A stretch of DNA of 64,000 nt from Carposina sasakii (lineage: Eukaryota; Arthropoda; Insecta; Lepidoptera; Carposinidae): NCBI GenBank assembly GCA_014607495.2, contig CP053163.1, forward strand, positions 6,924,716-6,988,715. The letters are read 5' to 3'. The notes under the pieces were generated by a model. It ran no database searches. It had not been told where the DNA came from and was given only the letters and a program-made list of their open reading frames with translations. The position numbers were made by a program, and so were the translations under genes. Positions 1 to 12,220 of the stretch are shown here, piece after piece (positions within the stretch are counted from its first letter, which is position 1; each line of letters starts with the position of its first letter).

Positions 1-92
1 TCAACGTTCCCGAATACTACGGAATCTCCTCATCATCACGATAATTTTTCTCCATGGAAGCATACCTGGGAAGTGTCTGGTTTCCAAAATAT
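1..92. repeat. Dispersed repeat fragment, related to about 21603-21718
   Basis: The stretch around TCCTCATCATCA, followed by CATGGAAGCA and ACCTGGGAAGT, recurs with few changes near 21610-21700. No coding potential is seen. The family is not identified. Confidence 0.5.
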
Positions 93-104
93 TAGGTATT
101 ATAA

Positions 105-335
105 AATTATTAATAAAGAAAATGGAAAAAATTCTTCACCCGAGTGGGAATCGAACCCATGACCGCTGCAAACCGTGCCAGCCGCTATAACCACTAAGCC
201 ACTGGGTCAATTACGCGGATGACGAATTTTACCATCTCTTTTCTACATTACATATTGGCAACGTTATTCTTCATCCCGATAGCTATACACTAGCCAAATC
301 TCGGCAAACAAAGCTGAATCCCTCAGCACAATGTT
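105..335 (-). repeat. Dispersed repeat with an internal tRNA-like cassette (copy 1)
   Basis: On the minus strand 211-137 reads as a tRNA-like block with an A-box-like TGGCTTAGTGG and a perfect B-box GGTTCGATTCC inside a paired T arm. The sequence on the tRNA 5' side (213 to about 330) is shared with the 5' side of the plus-strand copy at 47085-47216 (GGCTAGTGTATAGCTATCGG, then AATAACGTTGCCAAT). The tRNA-like part is therefore internal to a longer repeat rather than its head. The anticodon stem does not pair well, so a working tRNA is unlikely. Confidence 0.6.
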
Positions 336-360
336 TAAAGATGAAACGATCAACCATATC

Positions 361-601
361 CTAACGGATTATATTAATGGAGAAGTGTTTTTATAAATTT
401 ATCTTAGTCAAGATATTATATATTATAAAATTATTAATAAAGAAAATGGAAAAAATTCTTCACCCGAGTGAAAATTAGGACCCTAATATTTTAACGGATT
501 ATATTAAAGGAGAAGTGTTTTTATAAATTTATCTTAGTCAAGATATTATATATTATAAAATTGTTAATAAAGAAAATGGAAAAAATTCTTCACCCGAGTG
601 A
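361..601 (+). repeat. Tandem duplication, period about 130 bp
   Basis: Two direct copies start at TAACGGATTATATTAA (363 and 493). Both run through the body sequence that flanks the tRNA-like cassette and break off at CACCCGAGTG, the last bases of that cassette in reverse. Each copy is therefore a truncated piece of the repeat at 105-335, duplicated in tandem. Confidence 0.7.
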
Positions 602-954
602 AATTTTTTTCCATTTTGTTTATTATATTTACATTTTCAAATGCGACAAGCCATCTTCTTCTATCTTCAGACTCTAGAGCGTGCGTAAATACTTTGCAAA
701 GAATTACGTAGTCGGGTAAAAAGAAAAGCTAGTCATCCAAGTCATACGGCATACGACTCGAACGACTGATCTAACAAATTCAAGTCAGATATTGTATAAC
801 GCCAATATATAAAGCCAGCAGGAGATACTCGTATTGTTCAGAGCTTATTCCTACTGATGTTGAAGATAGACGTAAAATAAATATTAAAAAGGGAAACAGC
901 AGCTACTAGTTAATACTCGCACGAGATAAATCATCATCATTATTTTCATTCCAA
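602..954. other. No recognised feature
   Basis: AT-rich unique-looking sequence. No reading frame, splice pattern or RNA gene could be supported on either strand. Confidence 0.5.
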
Positions 955-1065
955 ACTTTTCCTACACAAAGTGATAATATGTACCATTATAAATGTTGTA
1001 AAAAAGTGGTAGTTATTATAAGGGGTACCCCTTTTGTTACACCCCGTATAAAAGAAGGTAAAGCG
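955..1065 (-). repeat. MITE fragment (family of 28733-28997)
   Basis: The end CCCTTTTGTTACACCCCGTAT matches the right terminus of the palindromic element at 28733-28997 and of its diverged copy at 26715-26963. Only one end is recognisable here. Confidence 0.45.
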
Positions 1066-2640
1066 AGGCATTAAATTATATTCCAGAGATGTCATCAATA
1101 TCAAATACCTATACCCAAAATGGCCTATATTTCTCAGGGGGCAATGAATCCAATTATCAGGGGTCTTCTGAGACGACATGTTAAATGGGTCCCATTGGTC
1201 CCCGTCTTCTGTCTCTATCGGACCCTCAATAACGAACGGGCCCCGGATAATCGTCAGGTTTTAGTTTTTGCTCAAGGAAATCGGTCGTAGGTTATTTATT
1301 CTGTTTATTTTGGTTTTCTATTGAGTTTCTAATGCATAATGTTCGTATGAGTTTCTCAAACGCTTTTGTGTGGTTTCTTGCATGGGTTAGCTGTGATTCC
1401 TACTTAATTGGTTTTAGATTAAAATAAAATTTTGGTATGAAAAAATTGTATACATAGGTTCTATAGGCTTTAATTTCCAAATAAATGCTTAGATAGAGTA
1501 GATAACTGAAATATATTCAGTATTTCCTGAAAAGTTTTAATTCCACATTAAAATATGAAACCTAATTTAGTAATATAAATAAATATGAATATTAAAGATG
1601 CACCGATCGAAGTAATCATTTGTTTTGGTCATAGAGCCATAGAGCGTTGGGCATTAATGTGGATGGATATGTGAAGGTATAGGTACCTTTGAAGGTTATT
1701 ATAGATCACGGAGCCAAAATGAGGATATGCGTGAACTGGAGGTGAATATCAAGATAGCGATAATAAGGATGAATGGGAGAAGACTACGCCAATCCCAAAT
1801 GAATAGGAATAGCGCGGGATGATGAATATGAAATATAAAACCATTATAAAACATAGCCTACCGACAGTGACGACTTACAATAACATTGCAACAGCATTCA
1901 CGAAAAACCGAAGAATTGTTACTACAATTCGTCCAATGTCCAATTGTCCGATCGGTTAGTTTCCCCTGGCATCAGATATTTTCTCTAGCACCTTCAAGTA
2001 TCATAAAAATAAAATAGTGTACCTATAAGTTTGAGTTCACGAAGAAATACTTGGATCCGTGGAGTTGTTGAAAGAGAAAAATACAATCTTTTCTTTGTCA
2101 CTAAAGTTCTCAGATAACTCGTTATAAGAAAAAGCTTATAGTAATTCTTTCAGGAAACAAATGAAAATTGTTCATCCCAATAAAAAAGGTAACCACTGTT
2201 CTATGCTTGTACACTTCATTATGTTCTTGAGGCGACGCATTGCTCAATAATAAAATCCAAAACGCTCATAGCCGGAAGCCGACCGAGGTAGGTAAGTTTA
2301 TTTCCATACAAATGAGCGAGGACTAGGCTTAAACTAAAAGAGCATAAGCAACAAAACACATTTTTGTGTTTTATTTAAAAAACACATAATATTTTTGAAA
2401 AGTGCAACCACACGTTTTTAGAATGTGTTTAGACAAGTCTATTGATACAAAAATTGTGTCTTAAATCGCTCTGGTTTCCCTGTAAAATGAACAAAAAGAA
2501 GAAAGAGGTATCTTTAACATATATTAAAACAGCCTTTATTTCCAGTTCTGTGACCTTACGTCACAAAAGGACGTCAGTATTTAGTTCAGTAGTATTCCCT
2601 CGGCGTTGATTAACTTCATATTTTGACGCCATAATAAAAG
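1066..2640. other. Non-genic, no recognised feature
   Basis: About 1.6 kb without a supportable gene. Reading frames are short and have no recognisable domain. No array or hairpin of note was seen. Confidence 0.5.
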
Positions 2641-2757
2641 ATTTTTCATAAAATATTAATAAGAAAATGAAAAAATTCTTCACCCGAGTGAGATTTGAAC
2701 TCACGACCACTCGCAAACCGTGCTTTCGCTCTAACCAACTGAGCTATCGGGTCAATT
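2641..2757 (-). repeat. tRNA-like cassette repeat (copy 2)
   Basis: Minus strand 2755-2681 carries the same tRNA-like cassette: A-box-like TAGCTCAGTTGG, GAGC closing the D arm, then GAGTTCAAATCTC as T arm and B box. The AT-rich body on the 3' side (GAATTTTTTCATTTTCTTAT) matches copy 1. The 5' flank is not shared with the other copies, so this copy is truncated or only partly conserved. Confidence 0.65.
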
Positions 2758-3140
2758 TTCACTCAGTTTAAATTCAGAACATGATTCAGATTTTTATGTT
2801 GCGTTAGCACCTGTGTTAGATTTATTTTAGCAAAAAGTAATCTAGATATTACTTACACTACCAAATGAAAAAATAGGGTTAAAAAACACACCCCGAGTTT
2901 CCGTATTCCCTGGCGTAAAATTTCATCACGCGTAACGACTCGTCATGCTCGAGGAGGAATTCAGAAATGTTTTCCTTTCCCAAGTCTGAACGAAAATTTT
3001 AAACAATTTTTGTAAACAGGCCTCGTTGAGCTTTGAGGCAGATTGTACGTGCATAAAAATGAATTGCCTTCTTGATTTTCCTTGAGAAAATCTTCTGTCA
3101 TATCATTTGCCAGTTTTATGCGTAGGTTTTACGTATAAGA
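2758..3140. other. No recognised feature
   Basis: AT-rich sequence without a supportable gene, RNA or repeat. Confidence 0.45.
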
Positions 3141-3265
3141 TCTCCCAACCGTATTTCGGCCAAGGCGACCAATCTCAACGAAGATTAGCCAGGTACGAGG
3201 TATCGGGCGACTCGGACCACTGCTTATCTCGGACCGCGGTCCGAATTGACTGATTCGTTTTTATT
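3141..3265 (-). repeat. SINE-like fragment
   Basis: TTTCGGCCAAGGCGACCAAT with its following GATTAGCCAGGTA matches the distal end of the SINE copy in the esterase intron (14310-14370). The following GGCGACTCGGACC and GCGGTCCGA recur near 5090-5150, upstream of the other SINE copy. Confidence 0.5.
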
Positions 3266-3506
3266 TATTTATTTTGTCAGGCTACTCGTACCACTCGTAA
3301 TTTTGACCACAAATCCATACATAACCGAGAAAAAAAGAGGTACATAACCTCTTTTAGTACATACAGTTAACATAAAAAGAGTTAGAAATAAAACAAACCT
3401 ATTCAATAATGTTTTAATTTAGGTATCTATATTACCAAAAAGTCTTAAATTGTGTTTTTTAAATCACGTCGTTGACTCAATGTTTACTTAGCTATTAAAT
3501 GTTTTT

Positions 3507-4820
3507 AGGGTTCCGTACCTCAAAAGGAAAAAACGGAACCCTTATAGGATCACTTTGTTGTCCGTCTGTCCGTCCGTCCGTCTGTCAAGACCCTTTTTCT
3601 CAGGAACGCGTGGAGGTATGAAGCTGAAATTTATATCAATTACTCAGGTCTACTGTCCCTTGAAGCTGTGAAAAAATCAAACTTCTAAGCCAACGCAATC
3701 AAAAGATACAGCCGTTTATGCCGCAAATTTTCGACACTTGCAAGGGAATCAAAACCTACAGGGTGCTTCCCGTGAACTCAGAATCTTGAAATTTGGTACG
3801 AAGCAACGTCTTATAGCATAGATAAAGGAAAAATTACGAAAACCATAAATTTTTAGTTACATCACATAATATATATTTTTTTAATAATTTTAAACTTACT
3901 ACCCATTTCCTCATAAACGCGTAGAGGTATTAAATTGAAATTCATACCAAATACTCAGGTCTATAATACCTTTAAGCTGTAGCAAAATCAAACTTCTATG
4001 TCAACGCAATCAAAAGAAACAGCAATTTAAGCTGCATATTTTGAAACTCGCAAGTACTCGCAAGGGAATCAAAACCTAAAGGGTACTTCCAGTCGACCTA
4101 GAATCTTGAAATTTGGCATGAAGCAACGTTTTATAGCACACATAAAGGAAAAATTCCGAAAACCTTAAATTTTTAGTTACATTACAAAATATATATTTTT
4201 TAATAAATATAAACTTATTACTTTTTTCCTCATGAACGCGTAGAGCTATCAAGTTGAAATTCATATCAAATACTTTTTTAGAATGAATCCCCAAAATGGA
4301 ATTTCCACATATTTTTCATCCATAAACATGTTTCCGTTAATAAACAGTAGCACTACACGAAGTTGTACAACTATTGATAACGTTTTTTCGAACTTCAATG
4401 TTCAATGAGGTACTATTCATACCTTTTTCAGTCACCATTTACAGGTCTGTTTCAAATTTAATACTTAATTAATATTTTTGAACCAGATTTCTAAATAGTG
4501 ACTAAAAAACTTAGTAAATAAATAACTTTAATAAAAGAACTTTCGCAAGTCTGCTGCAAGGCTAGTATAAGTGTTTCAGTTATATTATAGATAAATGATA
4601 TGTGTTAATATAAAATAAAGGATTACTTAAACGATAAAGAGATCTTTGTCTTAAATTTATGCTCCTCCATCTTTCCCCATTGTAATGTTATGAATTTCAT
4701 TTTGCAATAAAAATACCATAGTTATGACTCGATTGTCGTAATGAACGAACTTTGTAAACCTTGCAGGTTTGCACGGAACCCTCGGTGCGCGAGTCCGACT
4801 CGCACTTGGCCGGTTTTTTT
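3507..4820 (+). repeat. 1.3 kb dispersed repeat with internal duplication
   Basis: The element opens with a 9-bp hairpin (GGGTTCCGT at 3508-3516, ACGGAACCC at 3533-3541), followed by a run of CCGT/CTGT repeats. It closes with CGCGAGTCCGACTCGCACTT. Inside, about 230 bp at 3653-3885 is repeated at 3955-4202 (shared words include CAACGCAATCAAAAG and GAATCTTGAAATTTGG). A shorter relative lies at 43505-43700, and scraps at 51806-51915 and 52495-52550. No transposase frame is present, so it looks non-autonomous. Confidence 0.65.
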
Positions 4821-5170
4821 TTATTAATGAATAAAAATCTAAAGTCAGTCTTTATGTCAGGTTCTAAACCATATATCTAACCTATTATGATGTGGTATAT
4901 TTTATAGATATCGTGATTCGAGAGAAAGGTTTATATGTGTATAACTAGCGACCCGCTTCGGCTTCGTACGGGTGGAATGCTGATACGTAATCTCACTTTA
5001 CGAAGTCAAAGTTGTGGGCTGCTACTAGTACAACATAAAATAAAATCCAAAGAGATTTTTCTGTTAACTGTACTTGCAGTTAATTAGGTATGTGGTCCAA
5101 GTCGCCCGAACGAAAAATGTATTCGGGCGACTCGTACCGCGGTCCGAGTTTGTTGTCTATTTATATTATT

Positions 5171-5450
5171 ATTATAGTGCACAAGTGTGTGCGCAAACAC
5201 AGATGTACTCTCTATTCCGTTACTCTCATAGTCCGATGAGACGGAAAGCCGACAAGACGGGAGAGAGATCACGCGCAGGTACAACAGTTTTACGTGCTTT
5301 CCGAGGCACGAGCTAAGTGACAATTTTGCAACATCAAAATCTGTACTATCTAGATGAAATAAATTCATTGGTAGGTACAGGCCCATGACTGGGATCGAAC
5401 TTACGCCTCCTGCTATGAAGGCACACGTCTTAACCACTGGACTATCACCG
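5171..5450 (-). repeat. tRNA-derived SINE, copy A
   Basis: Read on the minus strand, the head at 5450-5385 has A-box-like TAGTCCAGTGG and B-box GTTCGATCCC. The body continues to ATTATAGTGCACAAG and is shared nearly base for base with 14372-14637. A Pol III-type promoter, variable flanks and two copies support a SINE. The open frames on both strands across this interval are not conserved coding sequence. Confidence 0.75.
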
Positions 5451-7959
5451 TTTTTAGGTTATCAGGTTTTACGTAGGTATAATGTATGTTTGAAAACATA
5501 AGATTTTGTAGGAAAAGTTTTTATTTTAAACTCAAATAGGAATTCCTTCCCGATTTTGATTGCAGGGCATTCTACAAGGGGAAACTCCTTTAGGTAGAGT
5601 ACTCATCGTATTCCGCATAGAAATAATAGAATCGAAATTCAGACTCTTCAAGGGACGTGCCTCATGACCGAACTCGCTGTAAAGTGCAGTATTGCAGTGG
5701 AAATTATAAGATCTGGTTACGAAATAGACGAGTGTTTTTCGTTTGTCTTTGTAGCGTATACGTATAGTTGTAAGTTTTTTATATTACATAACTTGTCATT
5801 GGTCCACGTTGAGGACACATTACCACAGGATGCAGACTCTCGCGAAACACATCTATTAAATGGAGCCATCAAATACCTATAATAATATAAAAATTTTCTT
5901 ATGTAATTCTTTTGCGTTGAAAATAAAACTATAAGAGGCTGTACCTATATATCTGCTTATACCACACTTACATAATGTTATACAACTTGAATATACCCAC
6001 ACATTAGGCCACATACGGCATGATAAAATGCGGCGGCGCCATGGCAATATTTCATCGTCAACGCAAATATGAGGGAACGAAGTGAAACTTAATGAAATAA
6101 ATCAAAACAAGCGCAGGTGCTCCTAAACGTGTAACGTGAATAATTCCGCGGTTTATATCCTGAGGCATATACACAGAGGAGCTGTGATCCTGACTGTTAA
6201 GGTGCGTAGCCCCGTAAATACCAGAAATTGCGTAATTTCAAAAGCCTCCTAATTTATGGCTAAAGAAAAAATAAAATAATATTATATTAGTAATTAAAGA
6301 AAATATTAGTATTAAAGAACTATCACTTTTATACAATCTTCGTATTGTTTCGGTTCTTTCGGTTGTTTAGATATCAGAATAATTTCTATTCAAAACAATG
6401 TCAACCGAATGGTTATTTTTGGCTTGGATTCGCAACTGAATCTCGTCTCGATATTCTTCAGACCCTATACGAGTATAGCATTTTTTTTGTAAATGTGTAG
6501 ATTTACTCGTTCAAAAATATTTAAAAAACCATTAAATTTCGAACTTTAGAAAGGGTAAATTTATATGGCCAAAGTCGTTTACGACAACAGTTTTCATAAT
6601 AATTAGCGCCGGCCGCGTCGTATGAAATAAGCACTGGTTGAAACTGATTGTTTATCTCTCACTATATCCTATATCACTATTCTAATTTACTTCAGCAAAT
6701 TTCCTATGAATAAAACTAACTTGTTCTAACATCTCTTACTTCTATTTGCTTCATTGTTTTTCTTCCCTTTAATATTTGCGTATATTTTACAACTAATTTG
6801 CATCCGCGAAGATAATTTCCTTTATTTGAGACATCACCGTTTATATCCCGTTGTCTAGTACTTACGACAGTGTGGGACTAGGTTAGTGTGTTGTGAAGTG
6901 TCTGAATATTTATATCACATGAGAAAAGCCTTAGCACAAAAAATTGCTACGAGATTGAAAGGTATGATACATACCATTTTGTTTTATTTTGCATAATTTA
7001 GTACAAAATGGTAGCTAGTTTTGATATTTAGACAAAGTTTTCCTTTCACAATACCAGTTAAGTATTATATACGGATTCGTTCGTAGCTGGTGGCGGTTGA
7101 CGTATTTCTTAGCTTAGACCAAAGAATGGGCATTGTCATACAGATTAAAACGTGGCATATACATATGGACACGGCTGTATTCCCGAAATGAGGTAGCCAG
7201 GAGGTCTACTCTGAAGTGACGATAAACGAAATATCGGCCGAATATCGAGGTGTTTCCTACTACGAACTTCCTTCGATCGGATCAATCGTGCCGTTTTTTT
7301 AATCGGTCCGATCGAACTCTATTTGACAGGTATAAGGCTAGACAATAGAAAGCTTAAAATATTAGTCTATGTAAATTATTCGCTATGGTTCCGAATGAGT
7401 TGTGAACTCAGATGAATGAATCCGAAGCAATTTCGTAGTAGGGTCAAAGGCTTCGATTCAGAGTATTTCAGAGTTCAGAGTATTCGGCATTTCAGAGTAG
7501 ACCCCCAGTACTGTAATATCATAATAAGGAAGATCCCACAGGCACGTTTAGCACTGTGATAAGTTTTTTTTACAATTAGCTAGGCAAACATTTGACCGCC
7601 ATCGTGCCTGATGTTAAGCAAGATGCGGCCTAGGATGGTAGTACGTGTTGCTATCTTATTGCCTGAGAGAATGCCCGAGTCCAATAGAACATAGATTCCT
7701 CTATGGTTAGACGACTCCTACGACATGTACGGAGATGCAGCTGATGTAGGTATGACGATTTATGATTACAACGAAATTATTGTTGCAATGCTACAATATA
7801 CTTTCCATCACATCGGGGTAGAACATTTTTTTCTAATGCCGAAAATAGAAATTTCAGTTGATTAAGATAAAGTTAAGACAGAACATCATCTGTCTGGTCA
7901 GCTAGTTAAGTTCATAGGAAAACAATGTAACAAGCTGAGCGGCCTATTTATAATATGTA
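5451..7959. other. Non-genic; one LINE-like scrap
   Basis: No gene is supportable. At 7600-7745 the words AATGCCCGAGT, CGACATG and GGAGATGCAG recur at 30215-30285, which marks an old dispersed repeat. A short ATG frame of 14 codons at 6919 ends at a good splice donor (AAAG/GTATGA). Nothing downstream supports it as an exon. Confidence 0.45.
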
Positions 7960-8190
7960 CTAGCGGACGCCCGCGACTCCGTCCGCGTGGACTACAGAAA
8001 AAACAAAATGTCGAAATTATCTGGGATAAAAACATTTTCCCGGGATAAAAAGTAGCCTATATGATAAGTGGGACCTGTCACATATATTCCTGAAAACTGC
8101 ATCGAAATCGGATCAGCCGTTTCTGAGATTAGCGTGCACAAACGCACAGACAAACCGACAGACAAAAATTCCAAAATCATTCTTTTGGTT
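7960..8190 (+). repeat. Dispersed LINE-tail-like repeat
   Basis: ACTAGCGGACGCCCGCGACT, CCCGGGATAAAAAGTAGCC and the block ending in GCGTGCACAAACGCACAGAC form a unit that recurs, at different degrees of decay, at 11585-11810 (minus), 22263-22460, 51282-51420 and 53280-53370. No reverse transcriptase frame is attached. Confidence 0.55.
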
Positions 8191-8316
8191 TTGGAATTAT
8201 TGAAAAAGGTCTCTTATAATATTTTTTCTTATATACCTACATATCTTCCATGTACAGACAGCGACCCGTTACATTTTTGTTTTTATTATACCTATGTATA
8301 GATAAAATATTTATAT

Positions 8317-8435
8317 GTATAAAGTTTAATAATTTTTTAATTAATTTAATTAATTATTTTATTATATATTAATTTTATTATATAATTATTATATATTATA
8401 TTATATTAATTAATTTAAAAAATTATAATTATGTA
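8317..8435. repeat. AT-only low-complexity tract
   Basis: Almost pure A/T with runs of TTAATTAATTTAATTAATTA and TATATTATA; multiply self-complementary. Probably simple-sequence drift. Confidence 0.7.
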
Positions 8436-9251
8436 CTTATGTAAAAAATTCGAATTTCCGAATACAATTTTTTTTTAACTGCATCTGTTGCCTGACGCAT
8501 GTTGCCCCAAACAATTTACTGTCCGAAAATCCTGCTTTATTATAGGTAGGTCTGTACAAACAAATACTTCCGAAACGATAAAATTTATTTAAAAACATGT
8601 TGAAATAGAATGTATTAAATAGAAATCTGATGTAGGCTGATAGTACATTCAGTTGTAATTAGTATTATTTACATTTTCATATTTTGCACACCGTCTGTTA
8701 ATGTAAAATATATTTTATGATATCAAGATAGCTAGCTACTTTTTTATGTTACGTGGTGGACATTTTACCATGATTAACTGCCTTCCAATAATTTCCAACT
8801 TGAATCATTAACTATTTCGGATCATGATATTAATCTTATTTTTTTACATTACATTGTTTCATCGTGCACACAATTTGACTATCTTCCAGGAGAACGAATG
8901 TCTTGTATACATACATAAATAGCATGTGGCACTACAATAGTAATTCAGTAAGCATTTCTAAAATACAAACATAATTTAACACCCATGCATATAGATAGAT
9001 CTCAGTTTTGTCGGCATTGAAATTAGCTCTCTCTTACACACTTATGTTATAGTGGGATACATTCATAATCTGATAATAGGTGTAGATAATAAAAAGATTA
9101 GCTGATGCATGGAGGGCAATTAGAACATTTAAATTATAGGATAATACGAAATAAAAGGCGATAAGAATTTTCCAAGTGAGTTTATAGTTCACTCAATGTT
9201 TCTGAGTTCTTTGTAAAGTGGTCGAGGTATTTTTCGTTTATATTTAAAAAA
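8436..9251. other. Upstream region of esterase gene 1
   Basis: AT-rich sequence before the first coding exon. No convincing TATA box at a usable distance and no repeat was recognised. Confidence 0.4.
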
Positions 9252-11165
9252 ATGTTTTGCATGATTTTATTGTTGAATTTACTAGAATCTGTCAAGTCTA
9301 ATATATTTGTTAAAACTAACGTCGGTATTATTGAAGGTCTTGAAGCGAAAGATGGGGACTACAATATGTTTATGGGCATTCCTTATGCTACGGTTGATCC
9401 CGGAAATCCATTTGGGGTAAGTGAGATAAATAAATATCTTTAGAATATTACGGTGAGATAAATAAATATCTTTAGAATATCCAGAGAACGGATAAGATAA
9501 TTACATCATTCATGTGATCCGTTTCAGGAGGCTATACCTTTTCCGTCATTGAACAATGTATTTCAAGCTTTTGATGACTCAGCTAGATGTCCACAAAAAG
9601 AAGAGTTTAATAATACTATATCAGGAAGTTTAGAAGAATGTTTAAGGCTTAACATCTATGTACCAAAGTCAGCAAGTAACTTAAACAAATTACCCGTTTT
9701 AGTATCAATTCACGGCGGTGCTTTCATGTATGGCTTTTACGGAAGATTCTCTTTTGGCCCAAAATATTTAGTGCAGCATAATATAATTTTGGTAATGCTA
9801 AATTATCGTCTTAGCATTTATGGTTTCATGTGCTTAGATACACCCGAAGTTCCTGGTAACCAAGGTCTCAAAGATCAGCAGCTCGGTTTAGAATGGATAC
9901 ATAGCAATATACAATACTTTGGTGGCGATCCTAAATTAATAACTTTGTATGGACAGAGCGCTGGCTCAATATCTGTAGATTTACATTTGTTATCTCTGCA
10001 TGTGAAATTATATAGTCGAGTAATTTTTCAAGGAGGAACATCACTATATCCAGCAAGTGTGCGTTCTAGTAACGCTACTGTTCCATTGAGAATAGCTCAA
10101 CATCTTGGCTTTATTACAACTGATATTAATGAAGCTCTTGCTTTCCTTTCGGAAGCCGGATCTGATTCGACAATTGCAGCAGTAGTAGACCTCGACATTG
10201 AATTTTGGCCATGTGTGGAGAAAGACTTTGGACAACGAAGATTTATTACCGATCATCCAGTCAATCAAAATAGAGCTAAAGCAAAAGATCTCGATATTTT
10301 AATAGGATATACTGATATGGAATTAATTGTAGATCTTTATAATTTAACTCCATCTGATTACAAATCTTTGACTCCATTTTACAACAGGTTAAATGATGGA
10401 TTTAATTTTGATTCGGAAAGAATTAATGAAATGAAACCAATAGTCCATAAGTTTTACATTGGTGATTATCAGATCAGTTATGAAAAATGGCCTGAAATCG
10501 CAAAGTTTTATAGTGATATGTATATTGGGTTTCCTACAGTGCGAAGTTTAAAAATGTACATGGATGGCGGAGCTCGTAGATGTTTCCTTTACATGTTTTC
10601 CTACGACGGTCCACGAAATTATGTGAAGAGAATACATAATATAACATTACCAGGTGCAGTTCATAATGATGAAATTGGATACTTGTTTGACGTTACATTC
10701 CTACCTCAAAAAATAACAAATGAAGATCAACTGATGATTGACAAGATAACGGCCCTGTTTACTAACTTTGTTAAATACGGGTAAGTTTTAGTGAAAATTA
10801 CGGCTGATCACTGTAACAGAAAATTGATTAGGTTACCTAATTTTTAAATAGGTATTGCCGTCACATCTTTAGCCTACATAGAGAAATTTTCTTTTTTTAG
10901 AAATCCTACACCGAACACTACAGATCTTATTCCAGTGACGTGGCTGCCAGCTACCAACGAATCAATGCATTATTTAAATATAGATTCCAATCTGACCACA
11001 GGAATGGGACCATACCACGACAGATATGCCTTTTGGGAATTATTTTATATACTAAATAAGGAATATGAAAGTGGATATACAACTAATAGTGCCTATTATA
11101 TTAGATCGATTAATATAATATCTTATGTTGTTGCTCTCACTTACACAATAAGTAAATATATATAA
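9252..11165 (+). CDS. Carboxylesterase-type alpha/beta hydrolase, gene 1 (3 exons)
   Basis: Exons 9252-9416, 9528-10780 and 10901-11165 join at GT/AG borders to 560 residues, the normal size for insect type-B carboxylesterases, which hydrolyse carboxylic esters. A hydrophobic leader (about residues 1-16) predicts secretion. Visible landmarks: family N-terminal block GIPYA then NPFG across intron 1, HGG oxyanion motif near 117-119, nucleophile in GQSAG (Ser199), acid Glu320 in a TDME context, and His434 in GAVHNDEIGYLF. All three triad residues are present, so activity is plausible. The last 20 or so residues are hydrophobic after a small-residue NSA segment, which suggests a GPI signal or membrane tail rather than a free enzyme. 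It lies 1.25 kb upstream of a same-strand paralogue with identical exon structure, so the pair arose by tandem duplication. The substrate cannot be read from the sequence. Confidence 0.92.
9421..9480 (+). repeat. 28-bp direct duplication inside intron 1
   Basis: The unit starting GTGAGATAAATAAATATC and ending TTTAGAATAT occurs twice, separated by four or five bases, in the 111-bp intron. The duplication also copies a GTGAG that resembles a donor, but the original donor at 9417 keeps the frame. Confidence 0.8.
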
Positions 11166-11584
11166 ATAGAAAAACAAAATGTTTTTATCATCTAATTATT
11201 TGATATCCCTACTAAGAAAAAGTACAGTGACTATATCTATAAACAATTGATTCTTACATCTACGAACGAATTGCAATAATTAATTAATACATTTGGTTGA
11301 ATTATGTAGGGTAGTCCATTCGTCGCTAATTTCAGAGTGCAGTACGACCGTGACGTGTTGAATGCCTCAAATTAGATTGTCGGCAGCACCGGACCATGTG
11401 TTTTGGACATACACTTCTCGTTTAGCTGATTTATGCACTGGAAATATGACAACCGTATTAATTCACGCCTTTTATAGGTATAAGCGGGATTTGAAATAGT
11501 TTTCAGGGGAAGAAAAACTCTTATTTTAAAATAGCAGACTTTATAATTACGAAAACTTAGAAATAGAATCTCCAATATCCTACT
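11166..11584. other. Intergenic, 3' of esterase gene 1
   Basis: No AATAAA is seen in the first 100 bases after the stop; an AATAATTAATTAAT stretch near 11275 might serve as a weak signal. Nothing else is recognised. Confidence 0.35.
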
Positions 11585-11810
11585 TATATTAAAAACGCGA
11601 AACTTTGTGAGGATGTATGCAAGTATGTAAGGATTTTTTTTGCTCTTTCACAAAAAACTACTGAATGGTTTTGATGAAACTTTATATCAGAATAACACAT
11701 AAGCTAGTTTTTATCCCGGGAAAATATTTTTAACACAGATAATTTCGACATTTAGTTTTTTCTGCTGTCCACACATACGGAGTCGCGGGCTTCAACTTGT
11801 ATTATAATAA
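11585..11810 (-). repeat. Dispersed LINE-tail-like repeat, inverted copy
   Basis: Read on the minus strand it repeats the order seen at 7960-8190: CCGCGACTCCGT, GTCGAAATTATCTG, CCCGGGATAAAAAC, then a decayed distal end. It sits in the spacer between the two esterase genes. Confidence 0.55.
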
Positions 11811-12118
11811 TATTGTTATAGATACTTACTATTTTAGCCCTATAGTTTGTGACAAAAACAATAAGGCATAGTGGGTAATGCTGGCTTACTCACATTTTAG
11901 TGACTGTTATTTGCTGGTACCAAGTACCAGGGGGGCAATTCAGAAAAAAAATCCAGTCGAAACGCAGCCACTAACGAATTGATGCCGAGTTTCCACAACA
12001 GTTCCATTTTGGCTTCATTCCCGCTCAAAACTTTAAAGGAATAGGGGTCCCCTTCGCTTTGTTGAACGTTAGGTTATTTATTTAATTATATCAGGCATCA
12101 CTATTCGGAAGTTCAAAT

Positions 12119-12220
12119 TTCGCCCACCACCGGGCCCTACGACTTAGTATCTTGTGTTCGTGACCGTGAGTCGGCAGATCCGAGGGTCAGCGGAGGGTGT
12201 AGGGCCCGGTGGTGGGCGAA
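12119..12220. repeat. Perfect 22-bp inverted repeat with 58-bp loop
   Basis: 12119-12140 (TTCGCCCACCACCGGGCCCT then AC) is the exact reverse complement of 12199-12220. The right arm plus its left flank (GATCCGAGGGTCAG) recurs at about 24250-24290, next to a Jockey-type LINE remnant. The right arm is therefore probably LINE 3' sequence and the left arm a second, inverted scrap of it. Confidence 0.75.

Noticed and set aside
137..211. A tRNA gene on the minus strand
   Set aside because: A and B boxes and T arm are good, but the anticodon stem does not pair and the same cassette is part of a dispersed repeat.
5074..5437. Open frames of 80 (+) and 117 (-) codons
   Set aside because: Both lie across the SINE copy A and are not conserved with copy B as protein.
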